A DNA stretch of 8,585 nt from Neisseriales bacterium (GCA_003538525.1 DPRZ01000017.1:1-8585), one strand, 5' to 3'. Shown: positions 1-7,344, numbered from the stretch's first letter. Made by a program: numbers and translations. The notes: generated from the letters alone by a model not told the origin.

Positions 1-1955
1 GGTAGAATAACCATTTGCATACCGCGTAAATGCAATTGACGCTGCATGATATTTACGGTGTTATTATGTAACATGCGGGTCCACCAATTTTCATCAACGA
101 AAACTAATTTCCCACCGAAGAAGACACAATCAGAGTAATCAACTTGAATTTGCTCAGCTAATTTAATTAATTCCTCAACCCCATTGACGCCATAGCTAAA
201 ATACCCAGCAGATGGCAAATCATGCATGGTACAGAAATAACGATAACCCTCAATAATTCGATTCAAATCTTGACGATATTTTTTCTTAAATACCTCCTCG
301 TTTGAAAATGCCTCTGAGTCAATTTCACCTGAAGTAACAAAAACAAAATTCTTAAAGACATCCGGGAACATCCGTTGCACCCATAATAAGGTATGTAGCC
401 CTGCCCCAGAATGTTTAGTAACAAAAAACACCGCGGTTTTTAATTCACTATCCGCTATAGGAATCAAGCTTTCTGCATCTAGATCATTATAGTTAAGGTG
501 TGAAGCAAACATATGATCCGCGTCTTTAAGTTTAATTCCAACCTTACGATAATGTTCACGCACTAAGAAACAAAATCCAATCGTGCAGGCAGTAATCACC
601 ACCGTTAACCAGCCACCCTCGGTAAATTTTTCAACCGTAGTTACCACCAAAATCGAAGCACAGACCACAAAACCAACTAAAGCGACTAAAAACTTACGCA
701 ACCAAGGCTTATTTTTTTCTTTGCGCACACGTAGCCAATAGACACATAAACCTAATAACGATAATGAAAACGTTAAAAATACATTAATACTATATAAAAC
801 CACTAATGTTGAAACTCTACCCCGTGCCCAAAGTAAAATAATTATCGCTGCGATACCAGAAATTAAAACTCCATTTTGCGTAACTAAACGCCCTGAGAGC
901 TCACGAAACTGACGTGGCAACCATTTATCTACCGCCATATTCGCCATCACCGCAGGACAACCCAAAAAGCCTGTATTAGCACCAACAAATAATAATGCAG
1001 CTTCAAAAAAGAGAATCACGCCTAACCAATGGTGATTAAAACCAATTTCATTCAAAATTTTATCAAAAACCACAGCATTCAGGGTTTGACCAAAAACTGG
1101 TTCGGCATGCCATAGTAGATACAGTACGATAATCCCACCTGCGGTAAACGACAATGATAACGCCATGTAGAGCATGGTAAATTTACCCGTACGCACCCGC
1201 GGTTCTGCCAACATATTGACATTATTCGACACCGCCTCAAGCCCAGTATAAGTACCACCTCCAAGCGAGTAAGCGCGTAACAAAATCGCTATGGTTGCCA
1301 TCAATCCAATTGAAGATGACATCGCATGTGATTCGCGCGCGGCATTCGGCATAATGTCGGCTAAATGATTGACATGAAATAGTATTCCGACTGTAATAAT
1401 TGCCAAATGCGTAACCAAAAACCCCAAAAACAAGGGAATTAAAATCCGAATAGATTCTTTCATCCCACGTAAATTAAGTATAATTAGTAGTAAAATAAAA
1501 CCAATTTCAACCTCAATTTTATAGCTCAACCACCACGTTGGCAGCAAACTAAATACCGCATCAACACCACTGGCAATTGACACGGCGATGGTTAAAACAT
1601 AATCAATGATTAACGCGGAGCCTGAAATAACCCCAGCGCGAGGCCCAAGGAGGTGAGTTGCAACTTTGTAGCCACCACCACCCGATGGAAATAACTCAAT
1701 CACTTGATTATAAGCAAAAGAAATTAAGAACACGGTAAACGCAGTTGCAATTGCCAAGTAAATGGCAATACTGGTGTGGTGTCCAAGGGCTAAATAAGCT
1801 TCTTCGGGACCATAAGCAGAAGAAGATAAGCCATCGGCACCTAAGCCAATCCAAGCAATCACGGCAACTAGAGCAATGTGCTCTTTGACTTTGGGACTCG
1901 CCGCATTAAGAGGCTTACCGATCAAAATATTTTTTAATGTTCGCAGTAGGCGCAT
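1..1955 (-). CDS. KimA-like APC-superfamily transporter (probable K+ uptake), C-terminus cut by window edge
   Basis: The frame is open for 651 codons from ATG at 1955 to the left edge. An AAGGA ribosome site lies 9 nt upstream of the ATG. The N-terminal ~490 residues are hydrophobic (about 12 helices) and the rest is a soluble cytoplasmic domain. Blocks resembling Bacillus KimA, from memory, are LIGKPL (11-16), DGLSSSAYG (41-49), FPSGGGGY (89-96), DYVLTIAVSIASG (118-130), YTGLEAVSN (236-244) and GANTGF. D41, Y48, D118, T122, S126, T237 and E240 appear to match positions discussed for K+ binding and H+ coupling in KimA. The last visible residues (LHNNTV...GMQMVIL) align with the very end of KimA, so few residues are missing. 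Known of the family: KimA is a high-affinity K+/H+ symporter. Inferred here: K+ uptake. An amino-acid substrate remains possible because the superfamily is broad. It is divergent from rpsU. Confidence 0.85.
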   Translation of the reverse strand, partial: MRLLRTLKNILIGKPLNAASPKVKEHIALVAVIAWIGLGADGLSSSAYGPEEAYLALGHHTSIAIYLAIATAFTVFLISFAYNQVIELFPSGGGGYKVATHLLGPRAGVISGSALIIDYVLTIAVSIASGVDAVFSLLPTWWLSYKIEVEIGFILLLIILNLRGMKESIRILIPLFLGFLVTHLAIITVGILFHVNHLADIMPNAARESHAMSSSIGLMATIAILLRAYSLGGGTYTGLEAVSNNVNMLAEPRVRTGKFTMLYMALSLSFTAGGIIVLYLLWHAEPVFGQTLNAVVFDKILNEIGFNHHWLGVILFFEAALLFVGANTGFLGCPAVMANMAVDKWLPRQFRELSGRLVTQNGVLISGIAAIIILLWARGRVSTLVVLYSINVFLTFSLSLLGLCVYWLRVRKEKNKPWLRKFLVALVGFVVCASILVVTTVEKFTEGGWLTVVITACTIGFCFLVREHYRKVGIKLKDADHMFASHLNYNDLDAESLIPIADSELKTAVFFVTKHSGAGLHTLLWVQRMFPDVFKNFVFVTSGEIDSEAFSNEEVFKKKYRQDLNRIIEGYRYFCTMHDLPSAGYFSYGVNGVEELIKLAEQIQVDYSDCVFFGGKLVFVDENWWTRMLHNNTVNIMQRQLHLRGMQMVIL

Positions 1956-1982
1956 AAATTTAGTTCCTTACTAGATGGTCTC

Positions 1983-2009
1983 ATCATATTGAGTTATAAA
2001 ATCTATCAA
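1983..2009 (-). promoter_or_regulatory. possible promoter of the KimA-like gene
   Basis: On the minus strand, TTGATA (2004-2009) and TATGAT (1983-1988) are each one base from sigma70 consensus, but the spacer is only 15 nt. They lie 28 nt upstream of the start codon. A perfect TATAAT at 2051-2056 on the same strand is an alternative, but it has no good -35 partner. Confidence 0.3.
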
Positions 2010-2118
2010 CTCGTATTACATTATTCGGTTTAAGTTTAATTTGAGCCACTATTATACTATACTCGGTAACAATTGCTGCACTACAGCGCACATAAATTAA
2101 TTTATCTGCACCAGTCAC

Positions 2119-2147
2119 TTGACAATTACGCTAATTTAGGATAAAAT
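2119..2147 (+). promoter_or_regulatory. sigma70-type promoter of rpsU
   Basis: A perfect -35 box TTGACA (2119-2124), a 17-nt spacer and a -10 box TAAAAT (2142-2147, 5 of 6). This is the best promoter match in the window. Transcription would start near 2154 and give rpsU an untranslated leader of about 150 nt. Confidence 0.75.
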
Positions 2148-2153
2148 TATAGC

Positions 2154-2306
2154 TTAAATATTTTCTAAACCACCGAGGAGGTGATTTTTTATTGCCTGTG
2201 ATAGGCTGAGCCTGTGCTCACTATCCCTAAAAAAACCGAATAAACCATTTATCAAATATAAAAAAATTTAAATCATATTAAAAGTTTACATCCATAAGGA
2301 AAAGAA
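2154..2306 (+). promoter_or_regulatory. structured rpsU 5' leader with a Shine-Dalgarno mimic
   Basis: The leader predicted from the promoter contains AGGAGGTGAT at 2176-2185. This matches, without mismatch, the complement of the conserved 3' tail of proteobacterial 16S rRNA, but lies about 120 nt before the rpsU start. The 5' part of this segment can pair with CACC (2171-2174) in a small hairpin (CACC-GAGGA-GGTG) followed by T6. A second hairpin pairs GATAG (2200-2204) with CTATC (2221-2225) and TGAGC (2207-2211) with GCTCA (2216-2220), with a CTGT loop and a 2-nt bulge. TTTTTTA (2185-2191) can also pair with TAAAAAA (2228-2234), which would enclose the second hairpin. Downstream is unstructured A/T-rich sequence. 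Seen: the motifs and pairings. Inferred: translational or attenuation control of rpsU, possibly by 30S subunits. I do not recognise a named riboswitch or r-protein leader family. Confidence 0.5.
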
Positions 2307-2519
2307 ATGCCTGAAATTAAAGTTCGTGATACAGAATATTTTGAAGTTGCCCTACGTCGTTTTAAAAAAGCTGTTGAAAAAGCTGGTACTTTAACTGAAC
2401 TACGTTCACGCGAATGTTACGAAAAACCAACAACTGAGCGCAAAAGAAAAATGGCTGCTGCAGTTAAACGTCACTATAAAAAAATTCGGTCAACTATGTT
2501 ACCGCAACGTGGACGTTAA
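2307..2519 (+). CDS. rpsU: 30S ribosomal protein S21 (bS21)
   Basis: This encodes a 70-residue basic protein of the usual family length. bS21 sits on the 30S platform next to the anti-Shine-Dalgarno end of 16S rRNA and helps initiation. The signature [16 protein letters not shown] (12-27) and the block [19 protein letters not shown] (38-56) are diagnostic. The C-terminal [10 protein letters not shown] is closer to betaproteobacterial S21 than to the E. coli tail. The start is supported by AAGGA 6 nt upstream and by the conserved [10 protein letters not shown] beginning. It is followed at once by an intrinsic terminator, so it is probably a single-gene transcript. It is not in the rpsU-dnaG-rpoD arrangement known from E. 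coli; its own promoter and long leader are upstream. Confidence 0.97.
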   Translation: MPEIKVRDTEYFEVALRRFKKAVEKAGTLTELRSRECYEKPTTERKRKMAAAVKRHYKKIRSTMLPQRGR

Positions 2520-2527
2520 TTCACACT

Positions 2528-2560
2528 AAGCTACGATTTAATCGTAGCTTTTTTTATTTT
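2528..2560 (+). terminator. intrinsic terminator after rpsU
   Basis: A perfect 10-bp stem, AAGCTACGAT / ATCGTAGCTT (2528-2537 and 2541-2550), with loop TTA and a run of T followed by ATTTT. It begins 8 nt after the rpsU stop codon. Confidence 0.92.
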
Positions 2561-2578
2561 CAACAACGCTAATTAGCT

Positions 2579-2607
2579 ACTACAGTCCCAGCAAAATAGA
2601 TTAAAAT
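2579..2607 (+). promoter_or_regulatory. possible promoter of the ubiK-recA operon
   Basis: ACTACA (2579-2584, matching only the last three consensus bases), a 17-nt spacer and TAAAAT (2602-2607). It lies between the rpsU terminator and ubiK, where a promoter is expected. The -35 is poor, so this is tentative. Confidence 0.3.
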
Positions 2608-2640
2608 TACGCTTAATAATTTTTTATGTGGATGATCTAA

Positions 2641-2874
2641 ATGTTTAAACAACAAATCATCGAGCAGATTAGTGCTCAAGTCGGAAACTTACTTAAAAAT
2701 AACCCACTAACAGATTTTGAAACCAATTTCAAAGCCATATTGCATGCAACGCTAGACAAACTTGATTTAGTTACCCGCGAAGAGTTTGATATTCAACAAA
2801 AAGTTTTAGCCAATACCCGTGCCAAACTCGAAGAATTGGAACAAATCATCAAAAATCTTGAAAGCAAATCGTAA
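2641..2874 (+). CDS. ubiK: ubiquinone biosynthesis accessory factor UbiK (YqiC/BMFP family)
   Basis: A 77-residue protein, somewhat shorter than E. coli YqiC/UbiK (96) because it lacks the proline-rich tail. The N-terminal ~40 residues form amphipathic helices able to touch membranes. The core LDLVTREEFDIQQKVLANTR (40-59) is the family signature. From about residue 45 to the end is a heptad-rich trimerising coiled coil. Known of the family: UbiK works with UbiJ in the aerobic ubiquinone pathway and has membrane-fusogenic activity in vitro. The start ATG has only a weak ribosome site (TGGAT about 8 nt upstream). It is the first gene of the cluster and ends 6 bp before comM, an arrangement I recall from other betaproteobacteria. 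Confidence 0.9.
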   Translation: MFKQQIIEQISAQVGNLLKNNPLTDFETNFKAILHATLDKLDLVTREEFDIQQKVLANTRAKLEELEQIIKNLESKS

Positions 2875-2880
2875 GCACAC

Positions 2881-4383
2881 ATGAGCATCGCTAAATTATT
2901 CTCGCGCGCGTTAACTGGCATGAATGCTCCCCAAGTGGTGGTCGAAGTACATGTAGCTAGCGGATTACCAAGTTTTTCAATTGTTGGATTACCTGATACC
3001 GAGATCAAAGAAAGCCGTGATCGCGTGCGTTCCGCAATTCAAAACTCAGGCTTTAATTTCCCCGCACGTAGAATTACGGTTAATTTAGCCCCTGCCGATT
3101 TACCCAAAGACTCAAGTCGTTATGACTTACCCATCGCACTTGGCATCGTATTAGCCAGTGGTTTATGTAACCCACAACTGCCACTTGAAGATTTTGAATT
3201 TGCTGGTGAATTAGCTCTCGATGGCGAATTACGCCCGATCAAAGGCGCATTGGCAATGGCATATGGAATTAATGAAAAATCGCGCCAATTTATTTTACCG
3301 CTCGAAAGCGCTACCGAAGCCGCTTTAATTGAAAACCTACACGCAATTGGCGCAAGCAGCCTAACTCAAGTCATTGAACACCTCTGTGGTAAAATCGTGT
3401 TACCACGTGTATCGATAATTACCGAAACACTAAACCTCGATAAACAAATTGAACATGATTTCAAACAAGTCAAAGGACAAATTGCTAGCAAAAAAGCCTT
3501 AGAAATAGCGGCAGCTGGACGTCATTCCATCCTTATGATCGGCAATCCTGGTTGTGGTAAATCTATGCTCGCCAATCGCATTAGCTCAATTTTGCCGAGC
3601 CTGACCCCACAACAAGCGATTAGTAGCGCATCGTTACATTCATTAAGTAATCAAGGATTTAAGCTGGAAAATTGGTGCAAAGTACCATTTAGAGCACCTC
3701 ATCATAGTGCCTCGGCAATGGCATTAGTTGGTGGTGGCTCCAATCCCAAACCTGGTGAAATTAGCCTTGCTCACAATGGTGTGCTTTTTTTGGACGAATT
3801 ACCCGAATTTGATCGCAAAGTTCTTGAGGTAATGCGTGAACCACTCGAAGCCAAAAAAATTAGCATTGCTAGGGCAAATAATAAAGTAGAATATTTAGCT
3901 GATTTTCAATTAATCGCAGCTATGAACCCTTGCCCATGCGGCAATTTAGGACATCCGCAAAAAAACTGTGGCTGTTCAATTGAGCAAATTAATCGTTATC
4001 GTGCTAAAATCTCGGAACCACTTCTCGATCGAATTGATATGATTGTTGAGGTTCCGACGCTAAACCCGAATGAATTACAAAGCCTTGCCGATGGTGAGTC
4101 TTCAAAAGTAATTCGCGAACGGGTGATAATTGCGCGCCAAATTCAATACGAACGACAAGGAAAACTTAACTACGAATTGAATAATGATGAAATTGAGCAG
4201 CATTGCCGCTTAGACGAGAGCACTAAAAACTTGCTCCAACAAATTATTCAAAAACATGGACTCTCGGCGCGCGGTTATTATCGTCAACTAAAATTAGCGC
4301 GAACGATCGCCGACTTAGCGCAAAGTAAAATCATTAGCGTGGCGCATATTAGTTTAGCCAGCCAGTACAAACGTAACTTTTAG
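2881..4383 (+). CDS. comM: YifB/ComM family AAA+ ATPase (Mg-chelatase-like; transformation branch-migration helicase)
   Basis: A 500-residue protein, full length for the family (E. coli YifB about 506). The N-terminal ~190 residues are the ChlI/Lon-S16-like domain, with NLAPADLPKDSSRYDLPIAL in it. The Mg-chelatase AAA+ core follows, with Walker A GNPGCGKS (221-228), Walker B VLFLDELPEF (301-310; D305, E306) and an arginine in LLDRID (R384). Cysteines C351, C353, C363 and C365 form the family's CPC...CGC cluster, probably metal-binding. The C-terminal helical domain carries GLSARGYYRQLKLARTIADL. Known: Vibrio ComM forms hexamers that promote branch migration during natural transformation, and many non-competent bacteria also have it. 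There is no clear Shine-Dalgarno before the ATG, and the 6-bp gap to ubiK suggests translational coupling. Confidence 0.93.
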   Translation: MSIAKLFSRALTGMNAPQVVVEVHVASGLPSFSIVGLPDTEIKESRDRVRSAIQNSGFNFPARRITVNLAPADLPKDSSRYDLPIALGIVLASGLCNPQLPLEDFEFAGELALDGELRPIKGALAMAYGINEKSRQFILPLESATEAALIENLHAIGASSLTQVIEHLCGKIVLPRVSIITETLNLDKQIEHDFKQVKGQIASKKALEIAAAGRHSILMIGNPGCGKSMLANRISSILPSLTPQQAISSASLHSLSNQGFKLENWCKVPFRAPHHSASAMALVGGGSNPKPGEISLAHNGVLFLDELPEFDRKVLEVMREPLEAKKISIARANNKVEYLADFQLIAAMNPCPCGNLGHPQKNCGCSIEQINRYRAKISEPLLDRIDMIVEVPTLNPNELQSLADGESSKVIRERVIIARQIQYERQGKLNYELNNDEIEQHCRLDESTKNLLQQIIQKHGLSARGYYRQLKLARTIADLAQSKIISVAHISLASQYKRNF

Positions 4384-4400
4384 CTTTATTGGAAATTATA

Positions 4401-4943
4401 GTGAAATTCATCATCGGATTATTAATCGGAATTGGACTTGCAGGCGGTGTCGCCTTTTATTTAAATAAAGCGCAAAATCCATTTGTTGACAAAGGCTTAA
4501 ATGGCAACAATGCATCTGACCCCATCAGCCAAATAAAGAATAATTTACAACCCTTAATTTTGGCACCAAGTACCAAGATGCAAGAAGCAAGTTCAGCACC
4601 GGTTGCGCAAAAACCCGCAGCATCAACGCCAACTTATGATTTTTATGATGTCTTACAAGGTAAAAAAGACCTGAATACAACGCGCCCAGTTGCTTCCAGT
4701 GTTGCAACCAACGTGCGTTACATGGTCCAAGTTGGCGCATTTAGCGATCCAGATCTAGCTAACGATATGAAGGCACGCTTAGCTCTGCTAGGATTTAACT
4801 CAAAAATTCAATCGCAACAAAGCAATCAACAAATTATTAATAAAGTCCTAATTGGGCCATTTAACGATAGTAGTCAAGCTCAAGATTTACTTAAGCAACT
4901 CAAAGATCAAGATATTAACGCAACCATTATTAACTTAAATTAA
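4401..4943 (+). CDS. SPOR-domain membrane protein
   Basis: With GTG at 4401 the protein has 180 residues. GGAA at 4391-4394 is a reasonable ribosome site about 7 nt before it. A TTG at 4389 in the same frame would add MEII but leaves little room for a ribosome site after the comM stop. Residues 2-20 (KFIIGLLIGIGLAGGVAFY) are one transmembrane anchor with its N-terminus in the cytoplasm. Residues ~25-104 are a flexible N/Q/S/P/A-rich linker. Residues ~105-180 are a SPOR domain beginning VRYMVQVGAFSDPDLANDMK and containing NKVLIGPF. SPOR domains bind glycan strands stripped of stem peptides, often at the division septum (FtsN-like). Inferred: a periplasm-facing envelope protein, possibly septal. 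The following dsbA matches a SPOR-dsbA pairing I recall from betaproteobacteria. Confidence 0.87.
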   Translation: MKFIIGLLIGIGLAGGVAFYLNKAQNPFVDKGLNGNNASDPISQIKNNLQPLILAPSTKMQEASSAPVAQKPAASTPTYDFYDVLQGKKDLNTTRPVASSVATNVRYMVQVGAFSDPDLANDMKARLALLGFNSKIQSQQSNQQIINKVLIGPFNDSSQAQDLLKQLKDQDINATIINLN

Positions 4944-4953
4944 AGGATTTAGC

Positions 4954-5589
4954 ATGAATAAATTAACTTTTGCATTACTCAGTAGCCTAATTATGAGCAG
5001 CGTATTTGCTAAAGATATTCAAATTAAACAAGGTACCGATTACAATTTGGTATCAGGAGTAACTAAAGCCTTACCCGCAACGCCTGGTAAAGTTAATGTG
5101 ACCGAATTTTATTCGTATGCGTGTATTCATTGCTCGATTTTAGAACCAACCCTTGATCAATGGTACGCAGGCACTAAAAATGTTCAATTGAATCGCATTC
5201 AGGTAGTTTGGGAAAATAATTTCACAGGTTATGCTAAAATTAATGCTACAGCACAGATGCTTAATCTGGGCACTAAATTTAGCCAACAAGTATTTAATGC
5301 AACCATGACCCAACGTAAAAATCTGGAAGATCCAGCTCAATTACAAAGTTTCCTCGATGCGAATAAAACTCTAGTTGACCCAAAAAAATTCATGGCAACT
5401 TATAATTCATTCGCCATTAGTACTAAACCCCAAGAATATGCACAATATACGCAAGCCTATAATATTACGGGAACCCCGACTTTCATTATTGGCAATAAAT
5501 ATGTAACAACTCCAGCCCAACCAGCACAATTAATTCAAGTGGTGCAAGCTCTAGTTGATAAAGTTAAAACCGAACAAAAGATTAAGTAA
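4954..5589 (+). CDS. dsbA: periplasmic thiol:disulfide interchange protein DsbA
   Basis: A 211-residue precursor. A signal peptide ends at VFA (residue 19), leaving a mature protein starting KDIQIK. The thioredoxin fold carries the active site CIHC (57-60) after FYSYA. E. coli DsbA has CPHC, so the first variable residue differs. The cis-proline loop is GTPTFIIG, with P175. DsbA oxidises cysteine pairs of exported proteins and is re-oxidised by DsbB, which passes electrons to ubiquinone. AAAGGA overlaps the stop codon of the SPOR gene and lies 6 nt before the ATG, so translation is well supported and probably coupled. The isoleucine in the CXXC motif may shift the redox potential, but this is inference. 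Confidence 0.93.
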   Translation: MNKLTFALLSSLIMSSVFAKDIQIKQGTDYNLVSGVTKALPATPGKVNVTEFYSYACIHCSILEPTLDQWYAGTKNVQLNRIQVVWENNFTGYAKINATAQMLNLGTKFSQQVFNATMTQRKNLEDPAQLQSFLDANKTLVDPKKFMATYNSFAISTKPQEYAQYTQAYNITGTPTFIIGNKYVTTPAQPAQLIQVVQALVDKVKTEQKIK

Positions 5590-5598
5590 GGAATAACC

Positions 5599-6249
5599 AT
5601 GGATTTTACAACCGCACGCTTTAACATGGTCGAACAACAAATTCGTCCTTGGAATATGTTTGATGAACGCGTATTGGAACTACTTAGCACAATTAAACGT
5701 GAAGATTTCGTACAAGAGCAATACCGTAATTTAGCGCTATCTGACATCGAGATTCCACTGCCTGGTGGACAAAAAATGCTCTTTCCACGCATGGAAGCAC
5801 GCTTATTGCAAGAATTAGTCTTACGTAAACGCGACAAAGTTTTAGAAATTGGCACAGGCAGTGGTTATGTAACCGCGTTATTGGCTAAAATGTCTGATTT
5901 TGTCTATAGTTTAGAAATAAATTCACAAAATAAACAATTTGCACTAGAGAATTTGATTAAACTCGGTATTAAAAATATTAGTCTAATCGAAGCAGATGGT
6001 ATCAATGGTTATGCGGCAAAAGCACCTTTTGATAAAATTTTTATTGGTGGGAATGTTAGCACAATTAGTCCAAGCCTTAAAAATCAACTAAAAGTTGGCG
6101 GACGCTTAGTCGCGGTAATTGGCGAGGCACCAATTATGCAAGCTATCTTAATTGAAAAAATTAGCGAAAACGAATTCAAACAAACTACCCTATTTGAAAC
6201 CTGCGTTGACCCATTAACTACTCTTAGCAGCAATACTTTTACATTTTAA
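5599..6249 (+). CDS. PCMT-family SAM-dependent methyltransferase (protein-L-isoaspartate O-methyltransferase-like)
   Basis: A 216-residue protein of the PCMT family length. The N-terminal segment FNMVEQQIRPWNMFDERVLE (8-27) is typical of this branch. SAM motif I is VLEIGTGSGYVTALLAK (81-97). It is followed by an acidic strand end (YSLE), a motif around LIEADG, and KLGIKNISLIEADGINGY before FDKIFIGG. True PCMTs repair isoaspartyl damage and carry a T-I-S-Q/A-P substrate loop before motif I. Here that region reads GGQKMLFPRMEARLLQEL, so the substrate may be different. The name should be taken as family membership only. AAGGA overlaps the dsbA stop and lies 6 nt before the ATG. The gap to dsbA is 9 bp and to recA 18 bp, so it is an internal operon gene. 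Confidence 0.85.
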   Translation: MDFTTARFNMVEQQIRPWNMFDERVLELLSTIKREDFVQEQYRNLALSDIEIPLPGGQKMLFPRMEARLLQELVLRKRDKVLEIGTGSGYVTALLAKMSDFVYSLEINSQNKQFALENLIKLGIKNISLIEADGINGYAAKAPFDKIFIGGNVSTISPSLKNQLKVGGRLVAVIGEAPIMQAILIEKISENEFKQTTLFETCVDPLTTLSSNTFTF

Positions 6250-6267
6250 CTTATAGAAAGAATTCAT

Positions 6268-7326
6268 ATGGCCGATAACGATAAAGCAAAAGCCCTCCAG
6301 ATCGCACTCTCGCAAATTGAAAAGCAATTTGGCAAGGGTTCAATAATGCGCATGGATGAGAAAAATGTCGCTAATGATATTCAAGTTGTTTCAACTGGCT
6401 CATTAGGAATTGATTTAGCACTAGGCATCGGTGGCTTACCGCGTGGACGCGTGGTTGAGATTTTTGGACCAGAATCATCAGGTAAAACCACACTCTGTTT
6501 ACACGTGGTAGCTGAAATGCAAAAACAAGGTGGAACCTGTGCCTATATTGATGCCGAAAATGCATTAGATCCAATTTACGCCCGTAAACTCGGGGTAAAA
6601 GTTGATGATATGTTAATCTCACAACCTGACACTGGTGAACAAGCCTTGGAAATTGCCGATATGTTAGTACGCAGCGGCGCGGTGGATTTGATTGTGGTTG
6701 ACTCGGTGGCTGCATTAGTACCAAAAGCCGAATTAGAAGGTGACATGGGCGATAGCCACATGGGTTTACAAGCCCGTTTAATGTCACAAGCACTCCGTAA
6801 GTTAACTGGTAATATCAAACGTACCAATACCTTAGTAATTTTCATCAATCAAATTCGCATGAAAATTGGGGTTATGTTTGGTTCACCTGAAACCACTACT
6901 GGTGGTAATGCATTAAAATTCTACGCCTCAGTACGCCTTGATATTCGCAAAACTGGCAATATCAAAAAAGGTGATGACATGATTGGTAGCGAAACGCGGG
7001 TTAAAGTAGTTAAAAATAAAGTAGCGCCGCCATTTAGACAAGCCGAATTTGAAATCATGTACGGCGAGGGAATTTCACACACTGGCGAAATTATTGATTT
7101 TGGGGTGGCAAATGACATCGTCGAAAAATCTGGCGCATGGTATAGCTATAAAGGGCAAAAAATTGGTCAAGGTAAAGAAAATGTGCGGACCTTCTTAAAA
7201 GAAAATCCAGCCATTGCCGATGAGATCGAAGCTAAAATTCGCAGTTTAAATGCTCCAGTGGTGCATGAAGTTCCATTAGAAGAACGTGAAATTGATGCAA
7301 GTACCGATGCTGAAGAGCTAGTATAA
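6268..7326 (+). CDS. recA: recombinase RecA
   Basis: A 352-residue full-length RecA. It forms ATP-dependent filaments on single-stranded DNA, drives strand exchange and activates LexA-type self-cleavage where LexA exists. Walker A is GPESSGKT (67-74) and Walker B is LIVVDS (141-146, D145). The L2 loop and signature include [17 protein letters not shown], and the C-terminus is acidic ([14 protein letters not shown]). The catalytic glutamate is E97, in IDAENALD. The usual sequence is IDAEHALD, so the next residue is Asn instead of His. The ATG is preceded by AGAAAG, 7 nt upstream, which is weak for such an abundant protein. The 18-bp gap to the upstream gene has no promoter and no CTG-N10-CAG LexA operator. 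Inferred: cotranscribed with the upstream genes, perhaps with an internal promoter in the methyltransferase 3' end. Confidence 0.98.
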   Translation: MADNDKAKALQIALSQIEKQFGKGSIMRMDEKNVANDIQVVSTGSLGIDLALGIGGLPRGRVVEIFGPESSGKTTLCLHVVAEMQKQGGTCAYIDAENALDPIYARKLGVKVDDMLISQPDTGEQALEIADMLVRSGAVDLIVVDSVAALVPKAELEGDMGDSHMGLQARLMSQALRKLTGNIKRTNTLVIFINQIRMKIGVMFGSPETTTGGNALKFYASVRLDIRKTGNIKKGDDMIGSETRVKVVKNKVAPPFRQAEFEIMYGEGISHTGEIIDFGVANDIVEKSGAWYSYKGQKIGQGKENVRTFLKENPAIADEIEAKIRSLNAPVVHEVPLEEREIDASTDAEELV

Positions 7327-7344
7327 GCTTCATTGATTACTTAA

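Larger units (their letters stand above)
1956..2306. other. divergent intergenic region between the KimA-like gene and rpsU
   Basis: This 351-bp stretch holds the control regions of two divergent genes. It is AT-rich with no convincing protein gene. It contains a weak minus-strand promoter candidate near 1983-2009, a small GCTG-CACTA-CAGC inverted repeat at 2075-2087, a strong plus-strand promoter at 2119-2147 and a structured rpsU leader downstream of it. Confidence 0.8.

Noticed and set aside
1079..1264. 61-codon minus-strand open frame
   Set aside because: It lies in another frame inside the KimA-like gene and resembles no family; it is a shadow.
2200..2237. Bulged hairpin and A-rich tail considered as a minus-strand terminator
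   Set aside because: On the minus strand the T-run precedes rather than follows the stem, so it cannot act as an intrinsic terminator there.
4389..4400. TTG start adding four residues to the SPOR protein
   Set aside because: GTG at 4401 has a GGAA ribosome site at proper distance and yields a typical anchor beginning MKFIIG.
5535..5855. 106-codon minus-strand frame opposite the dsbA/methyltransferase junction
   Set aside because: Antisense to two clear genes and spans their boundary; no family resemblance.
6258..6273. GAATTC followed by CATATG just before recA
   Set aside because: They look like cloning sites but occur naturally in AT-rich DNA; the flanking genes are continuous, so no engineering is implied.
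6371..6848. Minus-strand open frames of 140 and 90 codons opposite recA
   Set aside because: Antisense shadows of a highly conserved gene; composition follows the complement of recA codons and there is no ribosome site.
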